Positions 50,101 through 62,320 of a stretch of 64,000 nucleotides of DNA are shown here, one piece after another. Position numbers and translations under genes: made by a program. Numbering within the stretch: the first letter of the stretch is position 1; each line of letters begins with the position of its first letter. Source of the DNA: Apostichopus japonicus (lineage: Eukaryota > Echinodermata > Holothuroidea > Aspidochirotida > Stichopodidae). Below the pieces are notes generated by a model that was not told the origin of the DNA, did not search any database, and saw nothing but the letters and a program-made list of their open reading frames with translations. Where the stretch lies: contig NC_092579.1 in NCBI RefSeq assembly GCF_037975245.1, positions 11,394,678-11,458,677 on the forward strand, read 5' to 3'.

Positions 50101-53100
50101 CCAGTACTCACCTATTACCACAGCCAGTACTCACCTATTACCACAACAACCAGTACTCACCTATTACCACAACAACCAGTACTCACCTATTACCACAACA
50201 ACCAGTACTCACCTATTACCACAATAACCAGTACTCACCTATTACCACAATAACCAGTACTCACCTATTACCACAACCAGTACTCACCTATTACCACAAC
50301 CAGTACTCACCTATTACCACAACAACAGTACTCACCTATTACCACAACCAGTACTCACCTATTACCACAACCAGTACTCACCTATTAACACAACAACCAG
50401 TGCTCACCTATTACCACAACCAGTTCTCACCTATTACCACAACAACCAGTACTCAGCTATTACCACAACCAGTACTCACCTATTAACACAACCACAGCCA
50501 GTACTGTAGGTACATCAGTAGGCCAGAATTCTAAACAATTTATCATGGTTATCATAACTTAATTAGGACATCGAGTAATGTCTGTAAGTATTAAGGTTAA
50601 CTTTGCTACATTCCTGAGTACCATGTGTTACAAGTTAAACAAGCATGACCATTCTCTGTCCTGAACCTAATCTGACCGCAGAACGTATTCATTGTTGTCA
50701 GTGACAAGACAGGCTACAGACAATAGATAATAAACTTGAAGCACCATAGTAATTACCTCAGTACAGAGCAAGATGTGTTTCTTCTCGTTTTTCTTTTGGC
50801 AGGCACTCCATGGGTGTGTGCAGCATTCAAAGCAACAAGCACAATGAAAACATAATGGCATCTGGCAGGTAATGGGGTTACTCTATCAGAAAAAGGTCAA
50901 GTTGCAATAGAAAATACCACATGTATGTATGAATGTATTTTAGATCCTCCTGCAAGCAGGAACTCGTGAAGAAGCCTCATTGGCTTTATATCACAGCTGC
51001 AAGCTGACCGAAGTCAGTCTCTTATTTTCATATTTAACGTCCATGATTATGAATTGACAATTGCCAACAACTCTTTTACTGGACGACATACATTAATCTT
51101 GGAATGACTAGAATCAGGGACCTTATGATTGGAAGGCACCGGCGTTAACCACTGAGCTAACGGTTCTAGTGGGATGTAACTTATGAGATGTAACTTAATA
51201 CAGTGATAGACAAAGTGGTCCAGTCCCCTTTCAGTGTCTATGTCACAGATATACCTGTGTCTTTCACCTCTCAATTATATATTCCTTAAATTTATTCCGC
51301 ACATCACCATCTTGAAAGGTCATCAGGTATTTCCAAGTTTGGCATGCGAACAATAACTAGAAGTTTTGAAAATTTACTTTCATTGAGGTGCTAATCTTCC
51401 AATTCATTCTGAGACGTTGGAAAGGGTTTTGTCTAAGCTAAAAGATTACAAGTGATGTACGGGACACTAACTGAGAAATTGAAGCGAGAATTCATATGAA
51501 ATGTAGAACATTGCTGACTGGTTTACCTGTTATTACCATCTAAAAGACGATATGGATAAAAGTAAATCACAAATTGTCAAGTTTTGGCTTTTTCTTGACT
51601 GGAAATGAAAGTTGAAAATAGTTAGAGAGCTTGATTTTTTTATTGTAGCAGGATCTTCTTCAGAGGTTAACTAAATTACTACCTACACACGTTTTTCTTA
51701 ATTGCATCAGATAAGCAGTTTGTTTAAATAACAGCTTCTTCTCTCTTTGATAAAAATTAATACTTATTGCATCATACTGTAATTTATCCCAATCCATGCC
51801 CAAAAATGCCATAATAATTTTCCATATTAGATTCAAAGCAGTTATTTTTTTTATTTTTTTATCTTTGAAGTTACGATGAAACCATATTTCTCTGGGACAA
51901 TAGACAACTGAAGTCACCTTTACACGAGACCAATGTTGGGGGCGGTGTTTGGAGGCTCAAGTGGCATCCTGATAAAGACGTTGACCTGCTCTTAGGTGCT
52001 TGCATGCACAACGGATTTCACATCATGGACACCTCAAGTATATCTCGTAAGTATTAGTATGTTGGAAGGTAGTGGTTAATATGTGTGCCAGTATGCACCG
52101 TATGATTTGAATTATAAAGATATATTAAAATTAGGATTTTTTAATTAGTACATTTGCTAACTAATCTTAAGGTGGCATAAAGTAAATCTGTAATGGTAGT
52201 AATTGAGGGTTCCTTGAGAGCTCAGTCCTCTTACAGAATGAGGATTTTGTGGTTCCTTACAAATTGAGCCAAAGTGTAACACAATGATGTTACAAAATAT
52301 GGATTGAGTAACATTGTGGTTTGTACAGAGTACCCAAAGCATGATTTTATAAGCACAGGTGTAATTCGATTTTTAATGATGGATAGGGGGGTTCAAGATG
52401 GGATCAGAGTGGCGGGAGGGGGGGGCAAAGTGGAAGATAATCGTTCTGAAGTCCCTCTTTCTACCAGAAATCTTGTCTGTTTCTCTTATATGTTTAGTCA
52501 ACTCTCCTAAGTTTTGACAGTAGTCTCCATCAGGCATTGTATAGACATTTCTGTTTGCCATCGATTAAGAAAAAAAATGTATTTATATATATATATATAG
52601 ATATATTTAAAAGTACATTTTGCAGAACCTCAAGTGATTGTCCCTTCTATACTTAGCACAAACCAGTTTGAAGTTATGGTCTCATACAGTGCTCAGTTAT
52701 CTTCATCTTCTTTAAGGAAGACCAAATCCCTGAAAATCCTTTGCCTGAAGTTTGTATGTTCAGTGGTAATAATTCATTACCAAAGTTTGGTGATAACTTT
52801 TCTTCACAAATGATATCAATCACTTTAAGATTCTGTTTGAGTAACCAAACATCTGTTCTGATTTAAGTGAGAGCCTACTTTCATGTATGTGTCTATCATT
52901 ACTGTGTACAGATTCAAGTGGTGGTACAAATGAAAGCACCTTCCAGTCCGTCTTAAACTATCAAGGCCACGAATCGCTAGCCTACGGTGTTGACTGGTCT
53001 AGACTGAACCCGACAATTTGTGATCCAACAGGAGAGAACAGAGATCGCTCAGATAACATACCAACAAAAAGAACTCACATTGTAGCATCTTGCTCGTTTT

Positions 53101-53141
53101 ATGACCACTTAATGAAAATCTGGCTATTAAAAGAAAGGTGA
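44133..53141 (+). CDS. DPH7: Diphthine methyltransferase / methylesterase DPH7 (WDR85)
   Basis: DPH7 is a WD40 protein that removes the methyl ester from diphthine on eEF2 so that DPH6 can amidate it, in the cytosol. Nine exons with GT-AG borders and matching phases are 44133-44300, 45150-45292, 46095-46176, 47351-47451, 48447-48607, 49655-49727, 50803-50868, 51871-52046 and 52912-53141. They total 1200 bases, or 399 residues plus stop. Family landmarks in order are [39 protein letters not shown] with [48 protein letters not shown] with [19 protein letters not shown] and [13 protein letters not shown]. Human DPH7 is about 450 residues; the difference lies in the variable loop before the last blade. 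Intron 6 holds a minisatellite, and a partial duplicate lies upstream. Confidence 0.95.
49815..50505. repeat. 24/27-bp minisatellite in DPH7 intron 6
   Basis: The core ACCAGTACTCACCTATTACC plus ACAA is repeated in tandem for about 690 bases, with an optional extra CAA or TAA giving 24- and 27-base versions. The array ends about 300 bases before the exon 7 acceptor. It has no spacers. Confidence 0.97.
50921..51166 (-). mobile_element. tRNA-derived SINE-2, old copy in DPH7 intron 7
   Basis: It is diverged but colinear with 6612-6858 (GCAAGCAGGAACTCGTGAA near 50952; GCCGGTGCCTTCC reverse at 51131). Its A box is still visible on the - strand and its B box is eroded. It is older than the two near-identical copies. 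Confidence 0.8.
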
Positions 53142-55402
53142 AAGCATTGATTACATCAAACTTAGAAATCTGCAACTGATGAAATATCTGATGAAAATGC
53201 AACAGAGAAGCATGGATACTCTCACTTCCCCCACAAAAGGAGATTATTTTACTGCGGTCATAGGTAGGGCTCAATGTGAAAGTTTTTGTCTACTTGCCTC
53301 CAGCTCAGTCAAGCTCACTCGATTACATCTGTTCAGCAGCCTCAACAAAGGACAAAGTGGGACAAATTTCACCTCTTAAAATGAGAAAATTGTACTTTGT
53401 TCAGGATATATAGTGTCAGTCATAGTACGCTATAAGTAGCAGTCAGTCTTAACAAACCATTTTGCCCATCCAAGCTCCCTTGCCCTCCCTCCCTCCCCTC
53501 CCTCCCTCCCTCTCTACACCCCTCCCTCCCCCCTCCACTTCATCTCTCTCTTAACTTCTGGTGACACCAATGAGAAAGAATACCCGTTCTACCATGTTTC
53601 TGGTTACACGAATAAGGAAAGAAAGAATGAACATGCAAAGAATATTGTTATGCATTTGGTTTTATTGCCACTATGAAAAGAAGAAAACAAACAACCTTAC
53701 AAGGACAGATTTGTCATGTAGTCATATAAACTAATTGCACTGCATTATAAAATAAAACTCAGCACTTAAGAAATAAGTAATGGGCTATAAATCTTAAACA
53801 TTTCAACAAGGTGCTACACTAAAGCCATCATTCTCCTCCACATCAGGATGAGTATGACAACCGCTGCATCAATAATTCAATCGTCTTCGCCTCAAACCTC
53901 CACCCTTGTCACCCCCCTCATCCTCCCTCACACCATATTATCTCCAAGATAAGCTAAGAAGGTTCATCACCATGTATATTATCTATGCTATAATTATATA
54001 AATTTCTTATGTTCGCAGGGAAAAGACTTCATATTTTAAAATGCGGTTTGTTGATGAATGGAGACTGGGTGTATGATAATAATGAACAACGTCTTGACGT
54101 CATAAGAATAAATTTGATATTAATATACAGCACCTTCTTCTCTGCCAATGGCTTCTCTCTTTTTTCCATAACAAATGTGAATCGAAGCACTTAGATACTT
54201 TCTAGGCCTTCAAAAATAATTCCTTTCATCTGTTTGCAATGTTTATTAAGCCATTTGTACAAGTGAAAACATTTGTCAAGGAAGTCGGATCGCATAACAA
54301 ATTTGAAAACAATGGTTACCAATGTAACAACAACCCCCCTCCTCCCCCCACCCCCTACCCGGCTTCCAATCAGAACTACCCTACTATATGCCTCTGTAGC
54401 ATATTTACCATAATGAAGTACTTGTGATTGAAAATATGGGTTACACTATTCAAGTGTATTACTAAATAAGTACAATTGCAATACTGGCTTGAAGTTATCA
54501 ACCCACTTTGAGATAATATTTTTGAGTGTTTTACATATATCTTGCCGCCAAAACTGCAAGAGAGGCGATAAATTGGTATCACTTTGGAGATACTGAAACA
54601 AAACAACATAAGTTATAGGCATCAGATCGACCACCGTAAGGGGAGTTATTACAGGTGCAAATCTAGAATTATATTCACCAAACCTGCAGATCTCTCCAAA
54701 TAGTGTACATATTGATCATTCTTTATTACTTGCTGCCATTTTCCTTGTAACCTCAAATTCGCCTCTTAGACGACTAGTTGTCTGAGGGACAACCAGACAA
54801 AATACTTGAAAGTTTGCCCTGCTGGAGGGAAGGATTGTCAAAGTGTTATATAAGGTATTAGGTAACAGGGTTATGCACAAAGTTGTTTATTTACATGTAG
54901 GTATCTTGAAACAGACATGGAAACTGGCAAAGAGAGTAACATATTTCTACATAAAAGAAACCTTTGAAGTACTTTTCAGTACAATGAGATATAACTAATA
55001 TTTTTCAAACCACCCTACATCTGGATACCTCTGTTGGGAAGATACCAGGACTGAGCTTCCTCAGGGCAATCTTCAATTCTTGGACTAAGTGCAAATCTCT
55101 TTTCTGTTCCAAATTTGCATACAGTGTCCTAGAATGTTTCAATATGTAATAACTTTTCTGGCAACACAAACCAACCCCCCATCCACCCCCCTCCCCCCAT
55201 AAGAAAATATATAAAGGTTGGGGGTTCTGCCAGGGTTATTCAACAAAAATTATGGAATTTTGAGGATTTCTTTATCTCGTAATAGTTCAGAGATTATTAA
55301 TAAATATTACTTAGTACCAGATCTAAAGTATTTAGCCCCTTTGGTATCGGACGACCGAGTCAGTGGACTGCAACTTCTGATGACATTTCACCCGTTTAGA
55401 TT
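53142..55402. other. Intergenic region between convergent DPH7 and FLII
   Basis: It holds the 3' UTRs of both genes. A CT-rich simple repeat lies at 53470-53540, and an AATAAA at about 53751 could serve DPH7 polyadenylation. No further exon is recognised; short frames here lack support. Confidence 0.5.
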
Positions 55403-58400
55403 TCACCGTGGAGCAGTCCTAAACTTTCCCCATCCATGGAAACATTTGATGAACTTCCAGATCTCTTTGCCCTTCTTGACTGCTGTTAACTTCCTTGGCT
55501 GTTCATTTTCCTTATTCTTAAGATGTTGCACATAGACCTGGATGCATGATAGGAGATGGAAGGAGACAAAAGTGATGTTTTAAATGACTAACATGTATAT
55601 ATGTTAAGAGACGGGCGACAGTGATGAACATATTAAACACAGATAAAACCTATTTCACATAAATTACCAAAAGTCAGACTAAGTTTCTTGCTATTGATTC
55701 AAGGTAAGGTTGTCTGAAGCCAAGTTAAGTCTCTTGAAGAGCACATGAGAGAAGACACTAGCAGTGCAGAAGAGACAATGGCACCAGGCAGGGGGGTAGG
55801 AAGCTTCCAAAAAGTGGGGGGGGCATGTGCCCCAGGCTCTTACCCCCCTGGCACCAGGGCCATAAACATTAAAAGGAAGCTTCCAAAAAGTTGGGGGGCA
55901 TGTGCCCCCCCGGCTCTTACCCCCTGGCACCAGGGCCATACACATTGAAAGGAAGCTACATATCAACACATTTCATAAATGTCTTCCTGCATTATGGACA
56001 AGCTATAAATTGATGTCTGAGCATGAAATGGTTTACCTGTACACTCTTGAAAGCTAACTTCCTTTCTACATCGCTGCTGTCGGGTCCTACCCACATGTAA
56101 ACTTCAAAGCCAGTGTCCAAAATCATAACATCATCATCTGCTAGATCATCCTAGAAGCAGGAGAAGTGGGAATAGAGAGATACACTTGGTAAATTGACGA
56201 AAGGCTCGCATATTTTATATCAAGGAAGAAAACAAAGTAAGATTCATAGAATATCACTCATACCTTTTTCAACAAAAGCAAAAATGAATTTTGAGTTTTA
56301 ATGTCCCTCATTAGAAAAGAAAATTGTAAATTTGGGTCACATTCATGCACTTCGTCAATGATCTGCATTTCTTCAAAAGTATAAACATTGAGTGTTTCAT
56401 CTTTGGCGGTAAATTCTATGCAACACCCAGATAGCGTACAGCCAGATATGGTTAATTAACGCCCATGATTAACTTACAATTTATGCTACTTCCCTTGCAG
56501 TTTATACTTCCACAATGCACCTGACAGTTAGTTTAAATAACACAAAACAGGAAAGGTATAGTTAGCAATACTAGATTTCAAAGTTTCATGAGGTCTGATC
56601 TGTCACTCCTAATCAGGGTAATTCCATCACAAAGATCATTTTTAAAGTGTTCAGTTTTTGGTATTTATAAGCTACTGCAATAAAATCAAATGAAGTGCTA
56701 TTTCTTGTAACACTCTAGGGGTTTATCATATTATAAAATTATATTATAAGTCATATTCACATATTATTCTAAATGTTTACCTGCCAGTACAGTAGGCTAA
56801 CATTTATCTTGAGGGCCAGTCCTGATAGTTAACGGGATCACTTGAAACATCACCATAATAGGAAAACTTGACAATGTTAAGGATGTGGAGTCATACAAAC
56901 CTGACAAAAGTCTGAACATTTCTCCGAGACTGTGTAGTATCCTTTCTCATTTGAACATCTGAAGAGCCTTGAACTCCTCATGTAATCAGCCGATGTCTCG
57001 TATTTCCTATTTCCCGGAAGCGCAACCCACCAAAAGTTTTCTGGTTCTTCTCCTTCGCTGATGACCTGATGGCTGTAACTGCCCTACAAAACAAAAGACA
57101 AAGCAAAAAAAAAAAAAAAACCTTTAGAATTGGTCTGGAGTTTTGTTGTTCCGAAAAATTGAGAATCGGGAGGTCAGTTTACCAACTTTATGTGAAACTG
57201 CTTTTTCTTTTTGTAGCAAATCCCTGTTGGATTATGAACATCACAAAGGTGAAGTCATTTCAGAGGTTTACATGATCTTCTACAATAAGCATACATATCA
57301 TACATTTCTAGAAAAAACATGACGATCAAGCCTGCCAATAGAAAAACAGTCCTCTTCAAGTTCACTCGAGCATTAATAATTTCTTACGTGATAGCATAAT
57401 CTACGCCAAGTACTGCCATTAGGATTCATCCTTGAGCGCACCTAATTATTTGACCAGCCACCGTATGATTGTAAACACAAGTGCTTGAATGGCCAGCATT
57501 ACTTTCCTGTGTGAAGACTAATTTGACTTGACCACTGAAATAGTACACTGTGTGGTGAATCACAAATTTGTGCAGAGGAGCTTTCAGTATGGCTAGCATT
57601 ACCGGGTTGATATTCAATCTCCCCTGTTTTTGGCCAAAAACAGGGGAGTGGTGGTATTTGCTATATAGGCAGGGAAGATCGTAATGAATCATCCCACCAA
57701 TGCTAAAGAGCAGTCCTGTGAAATTCTAGAACAAAATGATTGTGCAAAACAACTGCACACTCAAGTGTCTGAATAGATGAAACAATGTTACAGGTCGTAA
57801 CGTTTTGATGGAAGTCCAACGTTAAACTCACTGGAAACATATCATAGGCCATCTCCTCTGTCAAATGACTCAGTTCTTCGTCAGATTTGCTACCGATCCA
57901 AGAATAAACGATTCCCTTACAGTCTTCACTGTTGAATGGCACCATGAAGATATAACTGAGAGGAGAAGAAAAGTGCAGATATTAATCTTCTTTTCCACTT
58001 ATCAAAGAGTAGTACCAAGAAATTGAATCCATTTGGGAGGATGATGAGCATTGTCTTTATGTATTTTTCTTACAGTTTATTGTTGGTGCAATTTCTCTTG
58101 CCCCTCCAACAAAATTGTGGTAGTGTGGAAAAGGAAAAGATGTGACTGTCAGAATCTCAAAAGACGTCTGTAGAGCTGCAGGGGGTAATGGGTGGGGGGA
58201 GGGGGGTAAGGAGAAGAAGGAGAGGGGTAACTGATATAAGATGATATACCTGTGATGAAATAACACAATGTGAAACAACAATAATATTAATGAAAAATAT
58301 GACAAGACTATGAGTGAAGACATGTATTGAAGGAAGGTTTCTCGCAGTGTTAACAGTTAATTGTTTTATGATCTCCAACTACACAGCGATCTTCCCAGTT

Positions 58401-61400
58401 TCGACTCGATGGGCAGACAACTCTGATATGCTCATTCAGTCTCTCAGGGAGGTCACTCAGCGTAAACTCCTGGTCAATGGTAATGAGTGATTGTAATATC
58501 AATTTCGGGCTTTTGACCATAGCTAGGCATGCATATCAATATCACAAAAAACTGAGCAAGTAATAACATACCAAAATTCTGAGTTGAGCCACAACGAGTT
58601 CGGTGTTACCTCTATGCAGCGGGTGCACAGGTTGCTACCGTTCGCTCTGATGTGAAACAGTCGAGGGTTCATGTCGGCCGTTGCCTCTTCCAGCTGTTGG
58701 CCGTACTTTCTGTTCCCTCGGTAAATGATAAACTTCTTCTTGAAATGTGAGAGAAACTTGAGGTTCTCTTGTTGCTGCAAGGAGTAAGATATATATTTTT
58801 GGTTAATATTTGAGGTTAGAAGACCAAACCTTTTTATAACTCTGAAGAGCAATGCGAGTAGAAAAAGTCAGGGTTGATACTGACGTGATAGTATTTCATA
58901 AACATAAGTGGAGATAGAAAACCTAAGTTATAAACAGCTCATATTAAAATCTTCATTTGTCTGTCAGATAACATCGTCTTAGTTTTTTTTACCACTTTTC
59001 TTTCTTTTACACATGCAAGTTATCTGCCTTGAACAAGTCTAAATATGGCATCCAATAAGCTACAAAAAATCTTCAACATTTTTTTTGTCTTCATTAATAC
59101 TTCAGTCACTTTATTTTCATTGAAAGGAATGTTAAATACCACCTTCAAATGTGTTCTGCACCAAAAAGGAAACTGCAAGTGCCATTGCCTACATTAACAT
59201 TGTTTTAACATTGCCATTAACATTAACATTGTTTTAACACATATGAAAGTATAAATGACACAGATTAAAAAGCATGTACTGAAAAACAGAGAGAAATTAA
59301 AAGATTTCACACCTTGTTAGTTGGATAGTGAGATCACAGAACTGACAACAATAATAAGGAAGTCCTTATATTTGACCCACACAAATTTTACCACTCGATA
59401 TTATTCACAGATCAATAACAATTCAGGTTATTTGGAGGAGTTGCTCTCATGGTTTTATAACATGATATTAAGTATGATATTAAGTAAGATATTAATGAGG
59501 ATATTAACTATGATATTAAGAAGAATTGTCTCCAACCTGACACAATCTCACTACTTCCAGCTTTTTCCCAAAGAGAGACTCAAATTTTTTCTGCAAACTG
59601 AAGGTGAATGTGAGCCATCCCATTTGGCTGGCATTTCTCCCTTGCCAGAAATAAACAGTGTATTGGAATTCTTCTTCTTCTTCCTCCTCCTCCTCCTCCT
59701 CCTCTTCTCCTTTGCCCCCCTCCTTGGTCTTTTCCCCCTCCTCATCCTCATCGACTTCCTTTGGCACCCAGTATCGACAGAGGAAGACATAGCAGTCCCC
59801 ACTGTGAAAATGACCTATGAGGTAAGACACAAAAATGAGAGGACCATTAGTTTCCGGATAGACTGTGCGGTCACAGAGGAGGGATTGGGGGCGAGGGAGG
59901 GGAATTGCATACTCTTTACTTAAGGAGTAACGTATATAGGTTGGTTTGGAGGGAGGGGGGGGGTATTTGATGGTTTAATGAAAAAAATTGTGTAATTTCA
60001 ATTGAGGAGAGTGAATAATATTATATGTGAAACCATCTCTTGATTCTCGCTTCCTCTTTTGTCACGTAAATGTAACAAAACTCTCATCACAGCTCCAATA
60101 AACTGTAAAACAATTGCTACGACCCGTTGTCAGGATTCCTGACTCAGGAATCGCAAGCAGTTGGGAAAATAAGAAAAGAATACCTGCCTATTTAGCTATG
60201 CCATTATCTGGATCGTGATTGTTTGCAACCATCAAACATACACTCATATTAAACCCAATGATTAAAAAAAAAAGTTTAAACAAATTATTCTTGATTCCTC
60301 TAAAAATGTTACACAATTTAATTTTCCCAATTCCCATCCGTTAGTCAATCTTTATGCCTGTACATTGTCAAATTCAATCAGTACATGTATGTATGAGAGT
60401 TCTAAATTACCGAGTTCCTGGGCTGGCAAACGGGCAAATTTCTTCCCTTCAAGAACAAAGGCTTCCATTCCATCTAAATCTTCATTCCATTCTTCCATCA
60501 GAAGATTCTGTCAAAACATAAAAAATTGTGGGTTAACTTGAAAAGAGAAATACACCATACAACACACGCAGAGGGTTCTGAACTTGAGTTACTTATTGAG
60601 GAATACTCATAGTTTATTTATACAACCCAAATTATGCTCTTTAAGGAGAGGGGGGGAGCCCAATTATTATCATCTAAGCTAATAAGTGATAGAGGTTTGT
60701 TACGAACAAACAAATTAAATCATAACAAAATACATCCAGAATGAATTCTGTGGGTTAACATCTCTTGAAACCTGTCATTGATATGATGATTAAAAAAAGA
60801 ACATTCAACGTTTATCTGGGATATCAATTTCATGAGAAAATGGATTTAACATTAAAACTTTGGTTAAAATCAAGCAACTAAATCCATCACCAGTAAGTAT
60901 TTGTGGAATATTTAAGATACTGAAGAAAGCCAACAAAGCAGATATCTTGAAAACCAAGATGGATACAGAGATTCCAAGTCGCATGCACAAAAAATATTTT
61001 GTAGGTTCTAGGTTAACCTAAATATCTTTTACAATCCATTTATTCCACATCTTTCATGAATTCTGTCACTGCCATGTGCCCATTGTCTTTTTTCTGCTGA
61101 CATAATTCGCAAATGTACTTTCTGAGTTTATGAACATAAAGCAAAGTCATAGAAGCCACAGGTACAAGATGACAAACACAAGTCTAACATTTCATTCAAT
61201 TGTAAGTCAATTTTTTTTACCTGTGACTTTGCAGAATCTTGGTCTCTCTCGCTTATCAATGTTACATAGTTTTACTTAAATGAGTTTTAAAATTTCGGAA
61301 CTCACAAGTACTTCCGCAACCACCTTGTAATCCCATCACAGAAAATATGTGTTATAATAAGTTTAATACCACGGTACTCTTTTATAAAATACTTTTCCTC

Positions 61401-62320
61401 CTTATGTTATGCTAAATTCCTGACTGTCCCACTGTTCAATACTAAAATCTTTTTACAAACGTATAAAGTACACACATACAAATATTTTTGACATTTCAGA
61501 TATCTGAGAATGCAAATTTTCATAAATTTATATAAATTCTGTCGATTTGTTTTTGGGTACAAAACTCACTGTCTCTTCCTCCTTCATGGGAGGTTGTCTT
61601 GGCATGAACAAAGCTGATAAATCAGTCTTCAGTGTATCTTTATCTGTATCCTGTTAATAAAAGAAATGAAGATCGGAATTGATAATGGCTATGTGTTTAG
61701 ATTCACCAGTAATAAGAACAGCAGCAGCAGACATCTGTGATGTGTTTTGTAGCATTTTGTTCTGTTAGAGCTTACAATATGCTAATTCCGTTCGTTAAAG
61801 TTAAAAGTAGAAGGTTTACGGTCTTGTTTGATTCCATGACCCCCTCACACAACTTAACCCCTGTCATTCGTAACTTGTAATACCCACACAACAAAGTGTG
61901 CACAATTCAGACAATCCCTCCTGGGGCAGTACAGTACACCACATCTACGTCTCCCCCGGGGGACTTCCCATAGAGGGCAGCTACAAACCGGCACACGCAA
62001 CTATATTCACAAGTTACCTCGCAAGTCCCCATTTATGAACCTGGGTATAGAGAGGCAATGGAGATAAAGCACCTTGCCTAAGGACACAACATAATGATCT
62101 GGCCACAAATGCTCTTTCGTTATTTACTACTGCATAGAAGTTACGTTATTCATGGCATGTTCTTTCAATGATTTCTCGAAAGAGGTCAATGAGGCAATAA
62201 GATTGACTGACCTGTTGTATCCTTGGACCCCTCCGAATATCTTCAGACCGTTTGGTGAAATCTACGGCTAGGACATCGTCCCATCCAGAAAATTTTGACT
62301 TGTAAACAGCTCCCTCAGTT
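55403..62320 (-). CDS. FLII: Flightless-1 homologue, C-terminal part (3' exons)
   Basis: FLII is an LRR plus gelsolin-repeat actin regulator and nuclear co-activator. Nine exons on the - strand are 62320-62212, 61650-61570, 60507-60411, 59814-59537, 58774-58572, 57955-57832, 57083-56901, 56150-56037 and 55537-55403. They join without a frame break into about 440 residues and a stop. Family landmarks in order are [118 protein letters not shown] block [45 protein letters not shown] and the C-terminal CFHGWGKF. This is the second gelsolin-like half. A run of about 14 Glu in the acidic linker sits where vertebrate FLII is also acidic. The 5' two thirds lie beyond the window; the first exon here starts in phase with one leftover base. 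Confidence 0.95.
55780..55960. repeat. Two tandem units of about 95 bases in an FLII intron
   Basis: GGAAGCTTCCAAAAAGT...GGGGGGCATGTGCCCC...CTGGCACCAGGGCCATA occurs twice. Each unit contains the GC-rich inverted motif GGGGCATGTGCCCC. Confidence 0.85.

Noticed and set aside
49815-50505. Regular short direct repeats resembling a CRISPR array
   Set aside because: Units are tandem without unique spacers and lie in an intron of a eukaryotic gene; it is a minisatellite.
59321-59923. 200-codon + strand frame with a Leu/Phe-rich segment
   Set aside because: It is antisense to the FLII exon with the Glu run; the leucine stretch is the reverse complement of GAG/GAA codons.
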